A stretch of DNA of 64,000 nt, from contig NZ_JAPMLQ010000001.1 of the NCBI RefSeq assembly GCF_026410305.1, positions 682,001 to 746,000 of the forward strand. The letters are read 5' to 3'. Positions 1 to 8,702 of the stretch are shown one piece after another. Each line of letters starts with the position of its first letter. The first letter of the stretch is position 1. This DNA comes from Sulfitobacter sp. F26204. GTDB taxonomy: Bacteria; Pseudomonadota; Alphaproteobacteria; Rhodobacterales; Rhodobacteraceae. The notes below the pieces were generated by a model. That model had not been told where the DNA came from. It made no database searches and saw nothing but the letters and a program-made list of their open reading frames with translations. The translations under genes were made by a program, and so were the position numbers.

Positions 1-8
1 TTTTCCTG

Positions 9-1586
9 ATGGCACTGCTTGAAGTCAAAAACCTTTGTGTCGGTTTCCGTCAGGATGGCAAGCTGTCCGAGGCGGTCAAAGGTGTCAGCTTTCACGTAGA
101 GCGGGGCGAGACCGTGGCGCTGGTGGGTGAATCCGGTTCAGGCAAATCGGTATCGGCACTTTCAACCGTGTCCTTGCTGGGCGACAGTGCCGAAGTGTCG
201 GGCTCTGTCACCTATGACGGGCAACAGATGATCGGCGCGGATGATGCGCTGCTGCGCAAGGTGCGGGGCAATGACATCAGTTTCATTTTTCAGGAGCCGA
301 TGACCTCACTGAATCCGCTGCACACCATCGAAAAACAATTGGGCGAGAGCCTTGCCCTGCACCAGGGCCTTGCCGGTGCTGCTGCCCGCGAGCGTATTCT
401 GGCCCTGTTGGACCAGGTCGGCATCAATGATGCCGAAAGCCGTTTGGGTGCCTATCCTCATCAACTTTCGGGTGGGCAACGTCAACGGGTGATGATTGCC
501 ATGGCACTGGCGAACAAACCTGACGTGCTGATCGCGGACGAGCCGACAACAGCGCTGGACGTGACCATTCAGGCGCAGATTCTGGACCTGCTGAAAGACC
601 TCAAGGACCGGATGGGCATGGGGCTTTTGTTTATTACCCATGATCTGGGTATTGTGCGCCGCATCGCGGATCGTGTCTGCGTGATGCAACAGGGCGAAAT
701 TGTCGAGCAGGGGACAACGGCGGATATTTTTGAAAATCCCCAACATCCCTACACGATCAAACTGCTGAGCGCTGAGCCAACGGGGCAGCCTGAACCTGTC
801 GCTGTCGGAGCGCAAGAAATCGTCAGCACCGAACATCTGAAAGTCTGGTTTCCGATCACCAAGGGGTTGTTGCGGCGTACTGTCGGTCATGTGAAGGCCG
901 TGAATGACGCGAGCATTTCTGTGCGCGCCGGTGAGACTCTGGGCATTGTGGGTGAATCTGGTTCGGGCAAAACCACGATGGCGCTTGCCATTATGCGCCT
1001 GATTTCCTCCGAAGGGGGAATCAGATTTATGGACCAGGATGTGCGCAAGTGGTCCACGCGAGAATTGCGCCGTTTGCGCAGCGAAATGCAGATCGTTTTC
1101 CAGGACCCTTTCGGATCGCTGTCGCCGCGCATGACCTGTTTTCAGATCATTTCCGAAGGGCTTGGCATTCATGGGATCAGCCGGGGAAAGGACCAGCGTG
1201 CCCTCGTGCGCGAAGTGATGCTTGAAACCGGGCTCGATCCGGAAACGATGGACCGGTATCCGCACGAGTTTTCGGGGGGGCAACGCCAGCGTATTGCCAT
1301 CGCCCGTGCCATGGTTCTGCGGCCCAAGCTGCTGGTTTTGGACGAACCGACAAGCGCGCTTGATATGACGGTGCAGGTCCAGATCGTAAAGCTGCTGCGC
1401 GAACTACAGACGAAATACGGGTTGGCCTATCTGTTCATCAGTCACGATCTCAAGGTTGTGCGGGCGATGTCGCACAAGGTCATGGTGATGAAGCGCGGTG
1501 ACGTGGTCGAATACGGGGATGCCGAAGACCTGTATGAGCGTCCCAAGTCCGAATATACGCGTAGCCTGTTACAGGCGGCGTCCTGA
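9..1586 (+). CDS. ABC transporter ATP-binding protein, two fused ATPase domains (peptide/opine type)
   Basis: This 525-aa protein has two complete ABC ATPase domains in tandem, as in YejF/GsiA-type proteins that power uptake of peptides or related solutes. Domain 1 has Walker A GESGSGKS at residues 40-47 and signature LSGGQRQR near 152. Domain 2 has Walker A GESGSGKTT near 315 and FSGGQRQR near 420. Oligopeptide-type C-terminal extensions follow each domain (HPYT near 256; a similar SEYT near 517). The ATG overlaps a TGA at 7-9, so it is probably the last gene of a permease operon that begins left of the window. The true substrate cannot be read from the ATPase. Confidence 0.93.
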   Translation: MALLEVKNLCVGFRQDGKLSEAVKGVSFHVERGETVALVGESGSGKSVSALSTVSLLGDSAEVSGSVTYDGQQMIGADDALLRKVRGNDISFIFQEPMTSLNPLHTIEKQLGESLALHQGLAGAAARERILALLDQVGINDAESRLGAYPHQLSGGQRQRVMIAMALANKPDVLIADEPTTALDVTIQAQILDLLKDLKDRMGMGLLFITHDLGIVRRIADRVCVMQQGEIVEQGTTADIFENPQHPYTIKLLSAEPTGQPEPVAVGAQEIVSTEHLKVWFPITKGLLRRTVGHVKAVNDASISVRAGETLGIVGESGSGKTTMALAIMRLISSEGGIRFMDQDVRKWSTRELRRLRSEMQIVFQDPFGSLSPRMTCFQIISEGLGIHGISRGKDQRALVREVMLETGLDPETMDRYPHEFSGGQRQRIAIARAMVLRPKLLVLDEPTSALDMTVQVQIVKLLRELQTKYGLAYLFISHDLKVVRAMSHKVMVMKRGDVVEYGDAEDLYERPKSEYTRSLLQAAS

Positions 1587-1676
1587 TGGCCCGCGCAGAT
1601 TGCCACACCATTTCAAGAGCGCTAGAAATTGATCCAGATCATTTTAGCCAGCGCCAGTTTGGGCAACACTGAATTC

Positions 1677-2447
1677 ATGAATGCCAGACCCCACGGCGCA
1701 CCAGACCTGCGCAGTCCTACATTTTCCGATTTCAGGAACAGTCTGGCCGCAGGCTGGCGCGATTTCATTGCCGCGCCGCTGGTTGATCTGTTTTTCGCCA
1801 GCTTTTTCGTGCTTGCCGGACTTGTAATGGCGGCGATTACCTATGTGACGGGCACAACCTTCTGGCTTATCCTTGCGGTCATGGGCTTCCCCTTGGTTGG
1901 CACCTTGTGCGCCTTGGGGTTCTATGAGGTAAGTCGGCGGAGGCAAGCCGCAGAGCCATTGCGACTGTCCGAGGTTATTTCTGTGGTGCACCAACATCTG
2001 GGCGGGCAACTGCCATGGTTGGCGGCGATTATCATTGTGACGTTCCTATTCTGGTTCTTCCTTGGCCATATGATCTTTGCCTTGTTTCTGGGGTTGTCCC
2101 CAATGACGAATATTTCGACCTCATTTGGTGTATTCATGACCGTCGAGGGGGTGAGCATGTTGGCTTTCGGAACCATGGTGGGTGGGTTCTTTGCGCTGTT
2201 TGTCTTTGCCATCAGCGTGATGGGAATGCCGATGCTATTGGACCGCGACCTGGACTTCATCACGGCTTTATTGCGCTCGATTGCTTCGGTAAAGGCGGCA
2301 CCGTTTCACTTTGTGGTATGGGGCGCAACGATCGCCGTCCTGACGCTGGCTGCTATGGTTCCGGTGTTTCTGGGGCTGTTTGTGGTGATGCCGGTCCTCG
2401 GGCATGCAACATGGCATCTTTACAGTGCCCTGATCCTGTCCGATTAG
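1677..2447 (+). CDS. DUF2189-like integral membrane protein
   Basis: A membrane protein of about 256 aa with roughly six hydrophobic segments and a central charged loop (EVSRRRQ) typical of DUF2189 proteins, whose function is unknown. The longest frame opens at a TTG at 1629, but the ATG at 1677 starting MNARPHGAP is preferred because the family begins with a short soluble N-terminus. It follows the ABC ATPase by 90 bp and meets a minus-strand gene at its 3' end (4-bp overlap of stop regions). No enzymatic motif is visible. Confidence 0.72.
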   Translation: MNARPHGAPDLRSPTFSDFRNSLAAGWRDFIAAPLVDLFFASFFVLAGLVMAAITYVTGTTFWLILAVMGFPLVGTLCALGFYEVSRRRQAAEPLRLSEVISVVHQHLGGQLPWLAAIIIVTFLFWFFLGHMIFALFLGLSPMTNISTSFGVFMTVEGVSMLAFGTMVGGFFALFVFAISVMGMPMLLDRDLDFITALLRSIASVKAAPFHFVVWGATIAVLTLAAMVPVFLGLFVVMPVLGHATWHLYSALILSD

Positions 2448-2713
2448 GCGTTCATCATCCCCGCGATCATGGCAAACAATGCAACGATGTGGATTAGCAT
2501 GATTGCTTTGTCTTTCCACAGAACACCGACAGTGAACCAGCCGACAAGGCCGATCAGAAACAGATAGATGTTAAGTGGTGTCATGCCAAAGGCCGTGGCA
2601 GTGTATCCCATGATCTGTACCAGGGACGCCACCCATTTGAGCAAGGTGATGCCGGTGTCGCGCTCAATGAAGGGGGGACGCAGCCGTGGCAGCGTGTCAG
2701 CCAAACCGCGCAT
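2444..2713 (-). CDS. Small membrane protein of unknown function (DUF6552-like)
   Basis: An 89-aa protein with a basic N-terminus (RLRPPFIERDTG) and about three membrane helices (ASLVQIMGYTATAFG; IYLFLIGLVGWFTVGV; IMLIHIVALFAMIAG). I recall similar short proteins in Rhodobacteraceae filed as DUF6552, but the family name is from memory. The start is placed at the internal ATG (MRGLADTL) rather than the 130-aa open frame, whose N-terminus has no protein-like pattern. It converges with the DUF2189-like gene and overlaps its stop by 4 bp. Confidence 0.55.
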   Translation of the reverse strand: MRGLADTLPRLRPPFIERDTGITLLKWVASLVQIMGYTATAFGMTPLNIYLFLIGLVGWFTVGVLWKDKAIMLIHIVALFAMIAGMMNA

Positions 2714-2869
2714 ATGATACCTCCGATGCTTCCGGGAATGCGGCATGAGCCGGAACGGCACGCGTGGTACCGACCACGCGCCCGATTCCAGCAACGGGCC
2801 ACAGGCCCAGGGTGAATTGGTCGTTCTGAATGTCACTCAGATCCGGTGTTGTTACAGGTGGCATTTTTT

Positions 2870-3016
2870 TCACAATTTCTTTGGGTCGATGCATGTGGTT
2901 TTGGGTCCGAGAAGCCAGCGGCGAAACTTCTTTGGTTTGCTTGGGGGAACCTCGCGCATCTGGATACATTCGGTCCGTGTCGCGGTCATAAATGAAGCAG
3001 CGAGAAGATCTAACAT
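2870..3016 (-). CDS. 48-aa small basic protein, divergent from LysR gene
   Basis: A short reading frame that starts MLDLLAASFMTATRTE and ends in a basic tail rich in K, R and P. The start is supported by a near-perfect Shine-Dalgarno stretch AAGGAAGGG placed 6 nt before the ATG at 3016. It is divergent from the LysR gene starting at 3116, the usual position for a LysR target. No family recognised; there is no membrane helix or Cys metal motif. It could be a regulated micro-protein. Confidence 0.5.
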   Translation of the reverse strand: MLDLLAASFMTATRTECIQMREVPPSKPKKFRRWLLGPKTTCIDPKKL

Positions 3017-3115
3017 GGTTTTCCCTTCCTTGAATGAGACCATGTTAAGATCCATAAAGAAAACAGGCGTATTTGCGAGTCATTGAAAATCGGGTTATGT
3101 AAGCAGGAGTTACTT

Positions 3116-4021
3116 ATGGATTGGCGCAACCTTCCCCCTCTTTCGGCTCTCAGGGCTTTTGCAGCCTTTGCCGACACGCGCAATGTTGTCGCTGCAGGGG
3201 AGGCCTTGGGCGTCAGTCATGCGGCGATCAGCCAGCAGTTGCGCGCGCTTGAAAGCTACCTTGATGTGGCCCTCCTGGATCGGACGGGGCGTAACCTTGC
3301 CCTGACGCTTGCCGGGGAGCGGTTGGCCGAAGCATTGCTTAACGGATTTGCCGGAATGATTGATGTGGTTGACGAAATCACCGGCCGCCAAGAATTGCGT
3401 CCAGTTCATGTTTCCGTGACGCCAACCTTTGCGGCCTCATGGCTGATGCCGCGGCTTTCAAAGTTCCGGGCGCTTCATCCTGTGGTCGACATCACGATTG
3501 ATCCGTCGGCCAAGGTTGTCGACATGGCCGCGGACGGCATTGATATTGCGATCCGATACGGGGTTGGCCCCTGGGCGGGTGTGGAAACAGAAATGTTGTT
3601 GCAATCCCCGATGGTGGTGGTGGCGGCCCCGTCACTGGTGGGGGATGCGCAAATCACCAACCTTAATGATCTGGCGCGTTTTCCCTGGCTGGAAGAACTC
3701 GGCACGTCGGAAGCGACAAACTGGCACCGTCGGTTTGGCGTACCGCGCGCGGAACTCGGCATGGTACAAGTGCCGGGAAACCTGATGCTGGATGGCGCAC
3801 GTGACGGGCAGGGGGTGGTCGTCACTGTGCGTGATTTTGTGGCCCGTGATATTGCTGCGGGGCGTCTGCGTGAGTTGCATGTCGAAGACAAAGCGGGTGC
3901 AGGGTACCATATTGTCACGCGGCCGGGGGTTCAGCGGGCCTGGGTCAAGGCATTTGCAGCATGGTTGCGCCGCGAGGCCCGCGAAGATGCGAAGGCGCGG
4001 ATCAACCAGGCCCAATCATAA
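3116..4021 (+). CDS. LysR-family transcriptional regulator (GcvA-like)
   Basis: A DNA-binding activator or repressor of about 301 aa. The N-terminal winged helix has the typical LPPLSALRAFAAFADT opening and the recognition helix AISQQLRALE; the C-terminal part is a periplasmic-binding-protein-like effector domain. The start is set at the ATG at 3116, which follows AGGAG, rather than the upstream TTG in the longest frame. It is divergent from a 48-aa gene, a likely target. The last 20 bp overlap convergently with the D,D-carboxypeptidase gene. The effector is unknown. Confidence 0.88.
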   Translation: MDWRNLPPLSALRAFAAFADTRNVVAAGEALGVSHAAISQQLRALESYLDVALLDRTGRNLALTLAGERLAEALLNGFAGMIDVVDEITGRQELRPVHVSVTPTFAASWLMPRLSKFRALHPVVDITIDPSAKVVDMAADGIDIAIRYGVGPWAGVETEMLLQSPMVVVAAPSLVGDAQITNLNDLARFPWLEELGTSEATNWHRRFGVPRAELGMVQVPGNLMLDGARDGQGVVVTVRDFVARDIAAGRLRELHVEDKAGAGYHIVTRPGVQRAWVKAFAAWLRREAREDAKARINQAQS

Positions 4022-5483
4022 AGCAACTGACATTACGCGCGGCCAGGCGCCGGCATGCAAGATCAGCGGTTTCGCGGGTCATGCCCAAGAAGTTGGCGTC
4101 AAATCCTTGTGGGCGGCGCACCACTTTGCGCAAGGAGCCGTCGAGGGTCGACATCTCTGCCAGTGCTGTTTTCAGCAATACCTTTTCTGCGGCGAAACGG
4201 CTGGGGTAACGCCCCACATTCACACCCCAGTGACGCCCCCCCGAAGTTGAGACACGGGTGACGATTTCCTGTTCCACCACACGCTTGGTACGCTTTGCCA
4301 CCGTTGTTGTGGGTTTGGGGCGCAGCGACGGGCGGATCGAAGCGCTGGCCGCGGCAAGCGTGATTTCGGGGGTTGAAGGCGTTGGCGGTGCCAGCGCGGC
4401 TGAAGCAACGGCTTCTCTCAGGGCGGCGGTGACATCGGCGTTTGTTACCGGCTTGTCCTGAACCGTGGCGACCAACACCGGTTCCGGCGTTTCGGTCACT
4501 GGCCGTAGATGGGGCCGTTTGGAAGTTTTCACAGCACCGACCAGCCGGATTGTCTTGCCCGCGCCACCTGCCACCGATCCGGGGTTGGTGCTGGGATTTT
4601 GCGGTGCGGTTTCCACATCTGCATAGACGGGAGGCACAGGTTTGCGCAGGGGTGCACGGGATGGGGCACGTCGGAAACCCATATCCATCAATCTGGCGAC
4701 TTCAGCATTGCGTGATGCGGTGGATTTACCACCGAAAACCGTCACGATGATGCGTTCGTTGCCGCGTTCCGCCGAGGCTGTCAGATTAAATCCAGCAGCG
4801 CGGGTATAACCTGTCTTGATCCCATCAGCGCCTTTATAAGACGATAGGAAGCGACGGTTGGTATGGCTGACTTGACGGACACCGGCATCTGCGGTGATGC
4901 GGGAAAACAGATTGTAGTATTGTGGAAAGTCATAGAGCAGGTGGCGGCCCATGATTGACATGTCGCGGGCTGTCGACAGGTGGCCAGCCTCGGTCAGACC
5001 ATGCATGTTTTTAAAGGTGGTGCGGGTCATGCCCAGAGCCTTGGCCGTGCGGTTCATCCGGCGGGCAAAGCTGGCTTCGGAGCCGGAGATTGCCTCGCCG
5101 ATCGCGGTGGCGGCGTCATTGGCCGATTTTACGGCAGCGGCGCGTATCAGATAGCGCAGGGCAATGCGCTGACCTGCACGCAGGCCCAGTTTGCTGGGCG
5201 GTTCAGAGGCCGCTTTCTTGGAGATTGTGACCTTGGAATCAAGTGAGATTTCACCGTGTTTGATGGCTTCAAAAGCGACATACAGCGTCATCATCTTGGT
5301 GAGGGAGGCAGGGTGCAGTCGGGTGTTTTCGTTCTGCGCGTGGATCACCTTGCCCGTTCGGGCATCCATGACATAAGCAGCATAGGGGGCTGCCAATGCG
5401 CTGAGTGGTACAATGACCAACAGCCAGATCGCCGTGACAAAAAACAACCCGTAACGGGCCGACGAAACGCGTCGCGCTTTCAT
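4002..5483 (-). CDS. D-alanyl-D-alanine carboxypeptidase with SPOR domain
   Basis: A 493-aa penicillin-binding protein of the DacA/DacC class that trims the terminal D-Ala of peptidoglycan stem peptides in the periplasm. It has an N-terminal signal/anchor (FFVTAIWLLVIVPLSALAA), the acyl-serine motif SLTK near residue 60, SAND (SxN) near 119 and KTG (GIKTGYT) near 223. A long Pro/Thr/Val-rich linker leads to a C-terminal SPOR-like domain (about 416-493), which in other proteins binds denuded glycan at the division septum. It is monocistronic and converges with LysR. Confidence 0.92.
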   Translation of the reverse strand: MKARRVSSARYGLFFVTAIWLLVIVPLSALAAPYAAYVMDARTGKVIHAQNENTRLHPASLTKMMTLYVAFEAIKHGEISLDSKVTISKKAASEPPSKLGLRAGQRIALRYLIRAAAVKSANDAATAIGEAISGSEASFARRMNRTAKALGMTRTTFKNMHGLTEAGHLSTARDMSIMGRHLLYDFPQYYNLFSRITADAGVRQVSHTNRRFLSSYKGADGIKTGYTRAAGFNLTASAERGNERIIVTVFGGKSTASRNAEVARLMDMGFRRAPSRAPLRKPVPPVYADVETAPQNPSTNPGSVAGGAGKTIRLVGAVKTSKRPHLRPVTETPEPVLVATVQDKPVTNADVTAALREAVASAALAPPTPSTPEITLAAASASIRPSLRPKPTTTVAKRTKRVVEQEIVTRVSTSGGRHWGVNVGRYPSRFAAEKVLLKTALAEMSTLDGSLRKVVRRPQGFDANFLGMTRETADLACRRLAARNVSCFMIGPG

Positions 5484-5739
5484 GTTGAACTGCCTTGTTC
5501 TGCCTCAAGACCGCCGATTTTTCGACTGGCCATATTTTTATGAACCAAGCCTAGCACAGGTCTGAATTCCGTTAAACCCTTCGAATTAAGACGAATTGCG
5601 AAAAAATCTGCAGTGAATTGTCAACATTTGGGGGCAGCGAGAAGTTGGAATACCATGGGGGGTATTGTGTCAGGAATGTGGCAGGATCTGGGCGGCTTTG
5701 CCCAAATTCCTTTTGGCGGTTTGGAGGGTATTATCTCGG

Positions 5740-6456
5740 CTATTCCAGGGGCTGGCGGGTGAGGTTTTCAATAAACCCCGGGAGCGCGCCCAATCGGTCG
5801 ATTTTTCCAAACCTTGGCTCGTTTTTTGGCGTTTCAGTCTGTTCATAGATCCAAGTCAGCCCGTGAGGAATATGCACGCCCCAGCCTCCGGCAGCCAACA
5901 TCGGTACTACATCCGAGGCTATGGAATTGCCTGCCATCAGCCCCTGATCTGGACCCGTGCCATGGCGCGCAAAGATTTTTGCATAAACGGAGGGTGTCTT
6001 GTCCGAGACAATTTCCACCGCGTCAAAGTGACTTCGCAGGCCGGATTGAGCCAATTTGCGTTCCTGATCCAACAGGTCGCCTTTGGTGATCAGGATCAAT
6101 TTGTAAGCATCTGCGAGAATGGTGAGCACCCTTTCAACGTCGGGCAAAAGCTGGATTGGATGGGACAGCATATCGCGCCCTGCGTCGAGGATCTGGCTGA
6201 TCACAGCGGCCGGAACCTTGCCATCTGTCACTTCGACGGCTGTTTCGATCATCGAGAGGGTGAAGCCTTTGATCCCAAATCCATAATGCGGCAGGTTGCG
6301 GCGCTCTGCCGCAAGCAAACGCGCCATCAGGGGTTCCTTGTCCGTATGATCGCGCAACATATCTGCAAAATGATCCTGGGTGAGGGCAAAGAATTTCTCG
6401 TTCTGCCAAAGCGTGTCGTCCGCATCCAGCCCTATGGCGGTTAGTGTGACGCTCAT
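5740..6456 (-). CDS. HAD-family hydrolase
   Basis: A 238-aa haloacid dehalogenase-superfamily phosphohydrolase. Motif I is DADDT (GLDADDTLW, residues 10-18), motif II/III lies at LILITKGD and motif IV at IASDVVPMLAAG. The insert after motif I is helical (C1 cap). The start is the ATG at 6456, preceded by GAGG; the longer open frame adds 20 residues without support. It is divergent from clpS with 90 bp between, so the two probably have back-to-back promoters. The substrate is unknown. Confidence 0.86.
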   Translation of the reverse strand: MSVTLTAIGLDADDTLWQNEKFFALTQDHFADMLRDHTDKEPLMARLLAAERRNLPHYGFGIKGFTLSMIETAVEVTDGKVPAAVISQILDAGRDMLSHPIQLLPDVERVLTILADAYKLILITKGDLLDQERKLAQSGLRSHFDAVEIVSDKTPSVYAKIFARHGTGPDQGLMAGNSIASDVVPMLAAGGWGVHIPHGLTWIYEQTETPKNEPRFGKIDRLGALPGFIENLTRQPLE

Positions 6457-6546
6457 TTGCTTCAGACCTCTTTCAAAAAACGGTGGTAAGGTTATATAAC
6501 GGCTGTCGCGACTCACAATCGTTCACTCTAACCCGCCGGAGCAGCA

Positions 6547-6888
6547 ATGCGCCTTGATCCAATCATGATGGCCGACCGTTCGGATGAAGACAACGATACC
6601 GGTCTGTTGGTCAAAACCAAACCCAAGACAAAGCGACCACCGATGTATAAGGTGTTGCTGCTGAATGATGATTTCACACCGATGGAATTTGTCGTGCATG
6701 TTCTGGAGAGGTTTTTTGGACTGAACCATGCACAGGCGTTTGAGATCATGCTGGTTGTCCATAAGAAGGGGCTGGCAGTTGTGGGTGTGTTCAGCCACGA
6801 GATAGCAGAGACCAAGGTGGCACAGGTGATGGATTTTGCGCGCCGACATCAGCATCCGTTGCAATGCACCATGGAAAAAGAAGAATAG
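6547..6888 (+). CDS. clpS: ATP-dependent Clp protease adaptor ClpS
   Basis: A 113-aa adaptor that delivers N-degron substrates to ClpAP. The ClpS core is clear: [20 protein letters not shown], where [10 protein letters not shown] carries the N-end-residue-binding pocket, then HKKGLAVVG and a closing MEKEE. The N-terminal ~30 residues are charged and flexible, as usual. The start could also be the Met pair near 6565. The next gene (methyltransferase) begins 3 bp after the stop, so they are likely cotranscribed. Confidence 0.95.
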   Translation: MRLDPIMMADRSDEDNDTGLLVKTKPKTKRPPMYKVLLLNDDFTPMEFVVHVLERFFGLNHAQAFEIMLVVHKKGLAVVGVFSHEIAETKVAQVMDFARRHQHPLQCTMEKEE

Positions 6889-6891
6889 CGC

Positions 6892-7890
6892 GTGATTGAC
6901 GCACGTTTGCAAGTTGCGCTGAGCGGCGGGGGGCTGGATCTGCCCGACGCGGGACGTATGGCGGTCTTTCGTCCACATGTTGACGCCGATTTGACAGGGC
7001 TGTCCCCGGATCGTTGCGACATCATACATGATTTCAAACCGTTTCATGATGCCTGGGCCGAGCGCGGCTATACGGTATTGCATTCTCCGCAGGGGCCCTA
7101 TGCTGCTGCTATTGTATGCTTGCCCCGTGCCAAGGCAGAGGCGCGAAACCTGATCGCGCAGGCCTGTGATACCACAGAAGGTATAGTGGTGATTGACGGG
7201 CAAAAAACCGATGGCGCGGATTCCTTTCTCAAGCAGATGCGCGCGCGCGTGACCGTACAGGGCCCTGTATCAAAGGCCCATGGGAAGATGTTCTGGATCA
7301 CGGATCCTGCGGCCGCATTCTTTGCCGATTGGGCCGAGGGGCCCTCGAAGACTGATGGTGGTTTCTGGACAGCACCAGGCGTGTTTTCTGCGGATGCGGT
7401 TGATCTGGCCTCGGCGTTGCTGGTGGATGCCCTGCCGGGAAAGCTGGGAGGGACGGTTGTCGATCTGGGTGCCGGCTGGGGGTTTCTTGCTGCGCATGTT
7501 CTGGCGAGACCGGCTGTAAAGCAGGTGCATTTGGTCGAGGCAGGGCATATGGCGATTGAATGTGCCATGCGGAATGTAACCGATGAGCGTGCCGTGTTTC
7601 ATTGGGCTGATGCCACTGAATGGCAGCCACCTGACAAGATTGACGTGGTTGTCATGAACCCTCCGTTTCATCAGGGCCGTGCTGCCGAACCCCAGATTGG
7701 ACAGGCCTTTGTAGCAGCCGCGGCACGGATTTTGTCGGCCAGTGGTGATCTTTGGATGGTCTCGAACCGTCACTTGCCTTATGAAGCGGAGCTTACAAAG
7801 CGCTTTGCTCAGGTGTCCGAGATTGGCGGCGATGCGCGGTTCAAGCTTTTTCACGCGACGCGCCCGGTGCGGGCACTGCACAGGGGATAA
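6892..7890 (+). CDS. RsmC-like class I SAM-dependent methyltransferase
   Basis: A 332-aa protein with the two-domain plan of RsmC/RlmG 16S/23S rRNA guanine-N2 methyltransferases: a degenerate N-terminal Rossmann domain and a C-terminal catalytic one. The SAM-binding loop is VVDLGAGWG (about residue 187) and the base-flipping motif is MNPPFH near 254. It uses a GTG start 3 bp downstream of the clpS stop. The most likely role is rRNA m2G modification, but the precise position is not readable from sequence. Confidence 0.85.
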   Translation: MIDARLQVALSGGGLDLPDAGRMAVFRPHVDADLTGLSPDRCDIIHDFKPFHDAWAERGYTVLHSPQGPYAAAIVCLPRAKAEARNLIAQACDTTEGIVVIDGQKTDGADSFLKQMRARVTVQGPVSKAHGKMFWITDPAAAFFADWAEGPSKTDGGFWTAPGVFSADAVDLASALLVDALPGKLGGTVVDLGAGWGFLAAHVLARPAVKQVHLVEAGHMAIECAMRNVTDERAVFHWADATEWQPPDKIDVVVMNPPFHQGRAAEPQIGQAFVAAAARILSASGDLWMVSNRHLPYEAELTKRFAQVSEIGGDARFKLFHATRPVRALHRG

Positions 7891-7901
7891 AGGGGGCAGA
7901 G

Positions 7902-8702
7902 ATGTCTTTTTCCGTTAAGGGCAAAACAGCGATTGTGACCGGGGCGGCCAATGGGATCGGTCTGGCCGTCGCTCGGCATCTGGCCGACAAGGGGGCAAAC
8001 GTCATGTGCGCCGATGTGCACGAGAACAAATTGTCCGAAGAATTCGGCGCGGCCTTGGAAGAGGGAAACCTCCGCACCTTTGCGGGTGATTTGCGTCAGC
8101 GTCTGACCATTGCCAACCTGGTATCAGCGACAATCGACGCTTTTGATCAGGTGGATATTCTGGTGAATGCCTCCCGTCAGTTGTTGCCGACGGATGCCCT
8201 CGATGCTGAAGATACGTCGGTCCAATCTCTGTTGGATCAGAACTTGATGACGGCACTGCATTTGACGCAATTTGTTGCCAAACGGATGATCAAGCAGGCA
8301 GCCACTCAGGAAGAGGGGCAGGTCGGCTCTATTATTAACTTCAGTTCGATTGCGGCCACAAGCACGCGGCCTGAACTGATGGGGTATTCCATTGCGGCTG
8401 CGGCCGTTCAACAGATGACACGCTCCATGGCGTTGACGCTGGCACCGCACCGGATTCGCGTGAATGCGATTTCCTTTGGGTCGGTGATGAGCGGATCACT
8501 CAGAATCGCGGTGGCAGATAATCGAGAATGGCGCGAAGATATTCGCAATCACACCCCGTTGGGGCGCATCGCCGCCCCGAATGAGTTATGCGAGACTGTT
8601 CAGTTCCTTGCCGCCGAAAGTTCGGGTTTCATGACCGGTGAGGTTCTGGTGGTGGATGGCGGGCGCAGCCTGCTGGATGTGGTCAGTGCACCGGCGCATT
8701 AG
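7902..8702 (+). CDS. SDR-family oxidoreductase, atypical active site
   Basis: A 266-aa Rossmann-fold protein. The nucleotide-binding motif TGAANGIG lies at residues 13-20 and there is an acidic residue at the end of beta-2 (CADVH), which favours NAD over NADP. The catalytic Ser (FSS, 147-149) and Tyr (Y162) are visible, but the Lys expected four residues after Tyr is Ala166 (YSIAA), and the usual NNAG is VNAS. It starts 11 bp after the methyltransferase. Its stop overlaps the convergent PAP2 gene by 4 bp. It may be non-catalytic or have unusual chemistry. Confidence 0.85.
   Translation: MSFSVKGKTAIVTGAANGIGLAVARHLADKGANVMCADVHENKLSEEFGAALEEGNLRTFAGDLRQRLTIANLVSATIDAFDQVDILVNASRQLLPTDALDAEDTSVQSLLDQNLMTALHLTQFVAKRMIKQAATQEEGQVGSIINFSSIAATSTRPELMGYSIAAAAVQQMTRSMALTLAPHRIRVNAISFGSVMSGSLRIAVADNREWREDIRNHTPLGRIAAPNELCETVQFLAAESSGFMTGEVLVVDGGRSLLDVVSAPAH

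Noticed and set aside
306-1283. Long minus-strand frame (325 codons) opposite the ABC ATPase
   Set aside because: It mirrors the codon periodicity of the fused ATPase and lacks any domain; it is a shadow frame.
2697-2969. 90-codon minus-strand frame between the small membrane protein and the 48-aa gene
   Set aside because: Overlaps both supported genes, has a mixed Pro/Arg-rich composition and no ribosome-binding site.
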